A stretch of DNA of 64,000 nucleotides from Lumbricus terrestris (Eukaryota; Annelida; Clitellata; Crassiclitellata; Lumbricidae). How positions within the stretch are numbered: the stretch's first letter is position 1; the number at the start of each line of letters is the position of its first letter. The DNA lies in NCBI GenBank assembly GCA_949752735.1, contig OX457036.1, positions 14,106,516-14,170,515 on the forward strand, written 5' to 3'. A program made the translations under genes and the position numbers. The notes beneath the pieces were generated by a model that saw only the letters and a program-made list of their open reading frames with translations, was not told the origin of the DNA and did no database searches. This document shows positions 57,405-64,000 of the stretch, in pieces.

Positions 57405-58640
57405 TTGATTTATATCTCTCCTTCTCTAACCACATCTCTAATCTATCGCACTCCTGCTTCATGCACACACGGGACCTCCGCCGCATCCAACCTATGCTTG
57501 CTTTCAAAACTGCTTCCATCATTGCTACGACATCATCACATCACCGCCATCCTCAAGTCGCTTCATTCTAGTCTGGCTGAAAATCCCAGAGCGACCAATC
57601 TCGCTTCACTAAACACCCCTCCACTGACACTCTACTCGTCTCTCGTTACAATAAACTGGTTTCTGCCGTCAGTCATCAGCATAGGCGGAGACCTGGGCCG
57701 AGAATTGGGGGGGGGGCGGAAAGACGCGAGATTTTCAGAAAAATTTCTGACGACCGGCGAAATCTCGAAAAAAAAGTTATTTTCGCCGCCAAAAAAGTTG
57801 ATGACCTTTTTTATAGTCATCCGGCCAAAATCTCGACGAAATTTTCTATTTTCGCCGCCAAAAAAAGTCTTGACACTCAAACATTGGGGGGGACAAATGC
57901 ATGGGCCGTCCCCCCAACACTTTCATTGGGGGGGACCGTCCCCCCCGTCCCCCTAGGTCTCCGCCCATGGTCATCAGCAAATTTCCTGCCTCTGCCTCCT
58001 CGGCATCTTCACTGCATTCGACACCGCCGATCACAGTCTCCTTCCTTATCGACTCATGTCTTGGTTTGGCGTTCAAAGTTTTCTCCTTAACCTACAATTA
58101 ACTCCTTACAATGCTCCCTGCATGCCTGCCCAGATATCTTCGCGAACTGTGCATTATCCAGCCGACCCGTTCCATCCGATCATCCGCCTGTCTTACTCTC
58201 TCTCAACCGCCGGTCACAAGTCATCTAAAGTTCGAGCCATATCAAACACAGCACCACGCCTTTGGAATGACCTGCCTGCCGAATTCAGATCTTTATCAGT
58301 TCCTCCACGATCATTACTGATCACACACCATCACCTTCCTCAGGCTCCTCTATACATCCCGCCTCCGGCTTTTCATTCGAAAATAAAGTCACATCTTTTC
58401 AAAAACTCTTACCCTGTCTCATCTGATCCTCCGCCTTCCAATTCCCGACCCAGACGACACCCGCCTTAGTAGCTGTTCCGCCCCTCTGATCCTATGGTAA
58501 CTCGACCCGGACCACCTTTGGACTACTCTTACAGACAACCCTTTTGACTCGACGCACCGCTCGCGAATAAGCTGGTGCCCCGCGCTTGGCTTTTGAATAG
58601 CACTTTAGAAGTTTGGAGATTACGATTAGGCTACGATTAC
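57405..58640 (+). mobile_element. Rearranged second LINE segment with 3' end, interrupted by a MITE
   Basis: It starts with the connection region (LSFSNHISNLSHSCF, LRRIQPMLAFKTASIIAT), then jumps at about 57592 to a second copy of QSRFTKHPSTDTLLVSRYNK and, after the MITE, ADHSLLPYRLMSWFGV. It then goes straight to the C-terminus (LPRYLRELCIIQPT, APRLWNDLPAEFRSL, FHSKIKSHLFKNSYP). The tail GAATAAGCTGGTGCCCCG and GATTACGATTAGGCTACG follow. The protein is broken by frameshifts. The order of pieces shows recombination between two copies plus an internal deletion. Confidence 0.8.
57680..57969. mobile_element. hAT-type MITE with 8-bp target duplication and a nearby empty site
   Basis: 290 bp; inverted ends CATAGGCGGAGACCT and, inverted, CATGGGCGGAGACCT. 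GTCATCAG flanks both sides (57672-57679 and 57970-57977). The paralogous LINE sequence at 56806-56835 has a single GTCATCAG and no insert. Confidence 0.9.
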
Positions 58641-59930
58641 GACCCTATTGCAAACGAAAAATCTATTTTCGACACCCTACTTTGTTGTAGCCTAACTCCT
58701 ATATTTTGTGGGAACCTCATGCATACGCACAAATAAGCTTTTCTTTCTCCGTCCTCATTAAAGTTGCAATGTAATTAGCTAAAGTCATCAATAAACCATT
58801 TTTTTCCTTTGGATGTGCACTTGTTATAGCGCTCCTTCAAGCTCACTACACAGAGGCGCTCCGGACTGCAGCGCGGACACTGCATCGGAGCTTCACGCCG
58901 AAGCGCTGAGCAATTGCGAGTGAAGGACTTATTCATTCATCCATTCTGAACATTCAGAATAAAGTTCCTCAAAAAGCCTAAACATGCTATCAGAGCTACC
59001 TCCCTAACCAGCTAAGCGCCTCTGAGTAGCCTAAGTTTCCCACAAAAATTCTGCAATTGCGCTTAACCGTTCTTACCCGGGCCAGTTACTGTAGGCCCAT
59101 GTTACAATCAAACAACTGATTCTGCACGCCTTGAAAAATTATGTTTGCAATCAAAACTGGCTTACGCAAGAACGACTTTTACACGTGGTTACGTAGTCTG
59201 CTGTGCAGGACTATGCCTACAACACGTTCGAACACCGGAAAACCCGAAATACCAAGAGTCACATGCTTTTGAACTGCTGATCAATGAGAAAAACCGATGG
59301 GTTTACCATTCGGAAATAACCAGAGATCGTTGGAATTTCCACGGTTTCATAATCATCTTTACGGATTTTGCAAAAATAGGCTATGCTTTAAACGTAGGCA
59401 TAGGCCTACGTGGTTTTCCTAAATAGCTTTTCTTCCTGGCCACATTATATATAAACGTTGGAGCAAAATTTTCTCAGATTTTGACGTCAGACTTACGGCC
59501 GAACGGCATCGCTTATAGAGTTTAGACTTTTTGCTTCAATTTCAGGATATGCAATTTGCCGGCGTGAAGAACGACGTCAGCCGAGAGACGTTGTTAAGAA
59601 CTGAATGCCACTCGTAGCCTACTAATCTGTGGTGTTTGCCTTCAACTCTTTTGCGACCTGTGGCTCTGTATTTGGAATGCCACTATATAGCAGCTGATGA
59701 TTAAAAGTCGTTGAGGACTGAATTTATTAATTGGGTATGGAAACTATGGACATTGGATAGTGCGAGAATTGTGGAAAAATAACTGGGGGGGGGTGGACTA
59801 TGATCCATATGGAATTGGGGTGTGAAAAATAGAGTTTGCTATGTGGCTTTAAGAAAGACTAGGGGAAGTTGAAACCCCCCAAACCCAAGGCAATTCTCAC
59901 CCTGGGTATAGGTACAAAAGAGTTGAGAGG
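58640..59930. other. Intergenic; includes a short repeat copy at 58812-58922
   Basis: Apart from the repeat shared with 49627, nothing is recognised. The open frame at 59145-59426 has no family motif. Confidence 0.5.
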
Positions 59931-59934
59931 CCGA

Positions 59935-61735
59935 GCGAAGGAAACCGTGGGAAAGAAGTAGAAGAATATGGAGAAGGATAAAAGGAAGGAGGAAGGAGAT
60001 GGAGAACGAGAACGAGAAGAGGGAGAAGGAGAAGAAGCAGTATATGGAGATGGAGAGGAGAAATAGAAGATGAAGGAGACAATTTAGATGGAGATTGAGA
60101 AGGAGAACAAGAAAGAGAAGGAGAAGAAGAAGGGAGACAAGAAAAGTAGTAAAATAAAACGGAGAAGCAGATGGATAAGAAGAGAAGTAGTAGGAGAATA
60201 TAATAAGGAGAAGGATAGGGAGAAGAAAAAAAAGAATATGGAGTAAGAGAAGGGGAAGAAGGAACAGAAAAAGAAGAAAGATATGGAGAAATAGATGAAG
60301 AAGGAGGAGGAGGAGGAGAAGGAGAAGAAAAAGAAGAAGAAGAAAAAGAGGAAGAAGAGGAAGAAGATGAGAAAGGAGGAGAAGGAGGAGAAGTAGGAGA
60401 AGGAAGAGGAGGCGGAGGAGGAGAAGAGGAAGAAGAGGAAGGAGGAGGAGGAGGAGAAGGAGAAGGAGAAGGAGAAGGAGGAGGAAAAGAAGGAGGAGGA
60501 GAAGGAGAAGGAGGAAAAGAAGGAGGAGGAGAAGGAGAAGAAGGAGGAGAAGGAGGAGAAGGAGAAAAAGGAAAAGAAGGAGAAGAAGGAGGAGAAGGAG
60601 GAGAAGGAGTAGGAGGAGAAGGAGGAGGAAAAGAAGGAGAAGGAGGAGGAAAAGAAGGAGAAGGAGGAAAAGAAGGAGAAGGAGGAAAAGAAGGAGAAGG
60701 AGAAAAAGAAGGAGGAGGAGAAGGAGAAGAAGGAGAAGGGGGAGAAGGAGAAGGAGGAAAAGAAGGAGAAGGAGAAGGAGAAGAATGAGAAGGAGGAGAA
60801 GGAGAAGGAGGAAAAGAAGGAGAAAGAGGAGGAGAAGGAGAAGGAGAAGAAGGAGGAGAAGGAGGAGAAGACGGAGAAGAAGAAGAAGAAGAAGAACAAG
60901 AAGAAGAAGAAGGAGAAGAAGAAGGAGAAGAAGGAGAAGGAGCAAGAGAAGGAGGAAAAGAAGGAGAAGTAGGACGAGGCGGAAGCGGATGCGTATGAGG
61001 AGGAGGGAGAGAAGGAGGAGGAGGAGAAAAAGGAGGAGGAGATGGAGAAGGAGAAGGAGGAGGAGGCGGAGGCGTATGAGGAGGAGGAAAAGAAGGAGGA
61101 GGAGGAGAAGGAGGCGAAGAAAGAGGACAGGGAAAAGGAAAAGGAGAAAAAGGAGAGGGAAGCAGAGTAAACGCGAGGACGCGGGTAAAAATGCAAGAAA
61201 GTAAAAAAACGCAAAGAAGGTGATGATTAAAAAAGAGAAGAAGAGGGAAAAGACGAAGATGAATATGAATATGAAGAATTACAGCAACAAGAAGAAAAAG
61301 GAGAAAAATAATAATATGAACGAGAAGAACAAGAAGAAAAAGAAGAACGAGATGTAAAAGGACAACAACAGAAAAAACAAAAAGATGAAGAACAGGAAGG
61401 AAAAGAACAAGAATTGCAGGAAGAAGACGCAGAACAAGCAGGAAGAAGAATAAAAGGAACGCGAAGAACAAGAGCAATGAGTACAACAAGACATTGCAAG
61501 AAGAACAAGAATGAGATAATAAGAACAAAAATCAAGAAGAACAAGAAGAAGAATAAAACAAGAAGAAGAAGAAAAGAGGAAGAAGAAGAACAAGGTGAAG
61601 AAGAACTAGAAAACTAAGAAGAACAATAGGAAGGACAAGAAGATGAAAAGGAGCAGGAATAAAAGGAGATTAAGAGGTAAAAGAGGAACAAGACTAGCGA
61701 GACAAAGAACAACAAGAACCAGAAGAACGCGTTCC
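59935..61735. repeat. Polypurine tract, (GGA/GAA)n, about 1.8 kb
   Basis: On the plus strand the segment 60290-61170 is almost only A and G, with GAAGGAGGAG-type units. The flanks are A-rich AAGAAGAACAAG. Very long minus-strand frames here (Ser/Pro, Leu or Phe rich) are composition effects. Confidence 0.95.
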
Positions 61736-61960
61736 GAAGCGACTAATTAGCGACGCTTATATTTAAATAGTTTTTTAAAGGGAGGAAGGTTGACGGACGT
61801 ATCATTGACTAGATGAATGGAAGAATGGTTTGACAATTTGATAAGTGACTAAAATTAGGTACTATGATGCGTAAATGCGTGCTTAGATGAATAATTGGAT
61901 CGAGGACTGAATAAGTGACTGAAAGGCTGGATAAGTGGATGAACGAGGCCATGGATAGAT

Positions 61961-61961
<1 letters not shown>

Positions 61962-62000
<39 letters not shown>
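61962..62000. repeat. (TA)n microsatellite
   Basis: About 19 TA units. Confidence 0.95.
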
Positions 62001-62001
<1 letters not shown>

Positions 62002-62092
62002 AGATGATGGATGTGCAGATGGATGATAAGATTGAATAATTTGGTGGATTAATGGTTCAGTAGTTTGATTAATGGTTAGGTGCAGGGCTTAA

Positions 62093-62231
62093 AGTGTGGC
62101 TGGACGGTCATGGGCGGCATCCAGACATTTATTTTCAGTCCAACGCCGTTCTGCCACTTATTTGGACAGAAGAGCCAAAAGAAGTGACCGGCATCCATCC
62201 AGGCACTTCTTTTTCAACACTTTAAGCATTG
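62093..62231. mobile_element. Short MITE of the CAGGGCTTAAAGTGT family
   Basis: 139 bp with the same ends and subterminal GGACGGTCATG as the 1.54-kb element at 49786. Flanks GTTAGGTG and ATTATGTG (6 of 8). Confidence 0.75.
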
Positions 62232-62487
62232 ATTATGTGGATGAATGGATAAGTGTATGGCAGAATGGTTGGGTTAATGATCGACGGGTAAGTGGTCAGA
62301 TAAATGAATGGGTCAAATGGTGAATTGATGAATGGTTGGATGGATGAATGGGCGAGTAGATTATAGATGGCTGAGTAAATGTGTGATTGGTTAAACTGCC
62401 AAAGACGCTAGCGATCGTTTGTCCGGTGGCAGATTGTTTTACAGATGACAGGAAGCGTCCGACTCCATTAATTTGAGCTCATAGGGC

Positions 62488-62685
62488 CAGGACTTTTAAC
62501 TTGCTGATCTACACATTTTATGAGTAGTTATAAATAGATTTGTGCAGTTCTAGAAGCACGTCTATGCAGTTAAAAAGTTGAAAAAGGTCATTGGCATTGT
62601 CATCCTATTGGGAGTAATTTATCATGAATGATGGGAATGGAAGAAAGGAGTTTGTGGTTCTAAAAAATTCCATAACAGAAGCCTG
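62488..62685 (-). mobile_element. MITE copy of the 26213-26373 family, inverted
   Basis: Begins CAGGACTTTTAACTT and ends near CAGAAGCCTG. The interior GGTCATTGGCATTGTCATCC is the complement of the GGATGACAATGACC block of the intron 8 copy. Confidence 0.6.
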
Positions 62686-62689
62686 TATA

Positions 62690-64000
62690 CATATATATAT
62701 AGAGGACAGGCTAAATAACAGGATGGACGCTATTCCTTGCTGGGCATCGTGTAGGCCTAATCATATTTTATAAGCTAGATAGACTTATCAAGGCCTATCA
62801 TTGTTCCTTACCTAGATAAAAAAAGGTTGAATGTTCAGAATAGCATACAGGCAATCTACATGCACCCATGCGTCTGCCTCAGGGATTCCAAATCCTCACA
62901 TAGTCGCCAAAGTCAAAGAAAACTGATAAGGTGCAACGCTTCCTTAAAAATTGCAACGCTTAAAAAATTCTCTAATATCTACACATCACGCATCTGAAAA
63001 AAACATACGACTTGAATTTGCCATTGGCCTAACCTGGATCTTTATGTCGACTACAGTCTATAGGCCTACAGAAATCCCGAATAATTAATTAAAGGTTACA
63101 GACTTTCGAGCGAAAAGAGTTGATAGGCTAAGTCTTTAGGACTCGACGGCAAGTCTTTGCAATTAACCCGACTCCACGTTGAAAAAAGAGATATAATATT
63201 TATAAAATAACATAATTATTATTTAGATTCAGCACAAATCCAAAGCAACACTTTATTAACGTATGCTTCAATGTCTTCATACATCGAACAGCACAAACCT
63301 TCGTATTTAATTCCCAAAAAACTTCGACTAAAAAATGTCTTGCTGCGTCTGAACGTGTGTCTTTATTTAAAAAGTTTGATTCCTGAAAGCAAACGCTACT
63401 GTTGTCCTCTTTATCGAACATCGACAGCAACAAGTAGGCCTAATATTACTACATAGGCTTAAGTAAGAAAAATTAGAACTGATACACTTTATACTTAAAG
63501 TTCTTCATCACTGTAAAAGGCTTCTATTTCACAGGATCTCGTAACCACAACGCTACATTGAATTAGGAATTAAATATAGAAAGTAATCACAACTGGCAGT
63601 TTTAGGATTAAAATCGCCATTTTTGTTTATTGATCCAAAAATTTGCAAGCGATGCATCGAGTCGATCGCGACGATCAGTAAGTTGCTCCAAGCGGATGAG
63701 ATTCCTGCTCGGTTAAGAAAGTCTGCCCACAAACCAACAATTGACATGACGATTAGTCAATAAAAAAATACTCACTCATTTTCTTTGAGAGATTAGGCCT
63801 AATTGAACAAGTTGATATGAATTTTTTTAAATTATTAGTCGTATAACGCATCCAGCCTGTAGAATGTAGGCTAAGCGAAATTGCGGTTAAGATTGAATTA
63901 AGGTCATTAACTTAATTAGGTGTTTTAGCTAGAATATTTAACAGACGACTGACGTACCGGTAGGCTATAATAGGCCAAGCCTATACGCAGGTCAAAATCT
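62690..64000. other. Intergenic, nothing recognised
   Basis: AT-rich with four TAGGCCTA words. The short minus frames at 63200-63433 and 63553-63747 show no family motif. Confidence 0.45.

Noticed and set aside
59145..59426. 93-codon plus frame with Cys and Trp residues
   Set aside because: No domain pattern, no convincing splice or start context, and no neighbour that would support a gene.
59839..61593. Minus-strand open frames of up to 543 codons and a plus-strand Arg/Glu-rich frame
   Set aside because: They are translations of the polypurine tract; any such tract is open in several frames. No domain or normal amino-acid mix.

Overview
The window is eukaryotic, repeat-rich and intron-rich DNA, most likely from a marine invertebrate. 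The reasons are a multi-exon kainate-type glutamate receptor gene with kilobase introns, many non-autonomous DNA transposons, LINE fragments, a tRNA-derived SINE and long microsatellites. The palindrome TAGGCCTA occurs more than 25 times where about one is expected. From memory that word is common in echinoderm and related genomes, but I cannot assign a species.

1-34.6 kb, plus strand: the 3' two thirds of an ionotropic glutamate receptor gene of the kainate (GluK) type. Twelve exons, the first cut by the window edge, can be joined in frame into 798 codons: distal amino-terminal domain, S1, M1, pore loop, M2/M3, S2, M4 and a short cytoplasmic tail. The stop is at 34062-34064 and a poly(A) signal lies at 34561. 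Three of the eleven introns are best read as GC-AG introns. The introns (0.4 to 9.8 kb) hold ATGT, AGAC, GAT and TCTC arrays, a 1.9 kb array of a 16-bp unit, hAT-type MITEs, an antisense LINE reverse-transcriptase fragment, and a pogo-like element that still encodes a Psq-type helix-turn-helix.

34.6-46.9 kb: mostly non-coding. The one convincing gene piece is a minus-strand exon (39136-39823) encoding one complete BIR zinc fold and the start of a second, so part of an IAP-like gene. It is followed by a decayed Tc1/mariner element (40790-41752), a second TA-flanked element with very long inverted arms (41755-42997), a LINE 3' end and a third decayed mariner (45413-46414) sitting inside an ATGT microsatellite.

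46.9-64 kb: transposon graveyard. It holds a 1.95 kb TTAGGGTGT-ended element, a 1.54 kb hAT-type element with a perfect 8-bp target duplication and a 139-bp relative elsewhere, a tRNA-derived SINE, a rearranged LINE carrying two MITE insertions (one with an intact empty-site paralogue next to it), and a polypurine tract of about 1.8 kb. I found no complete protein-coding gene after 39.8 kb. The long open frames there are low-complexity shadows.
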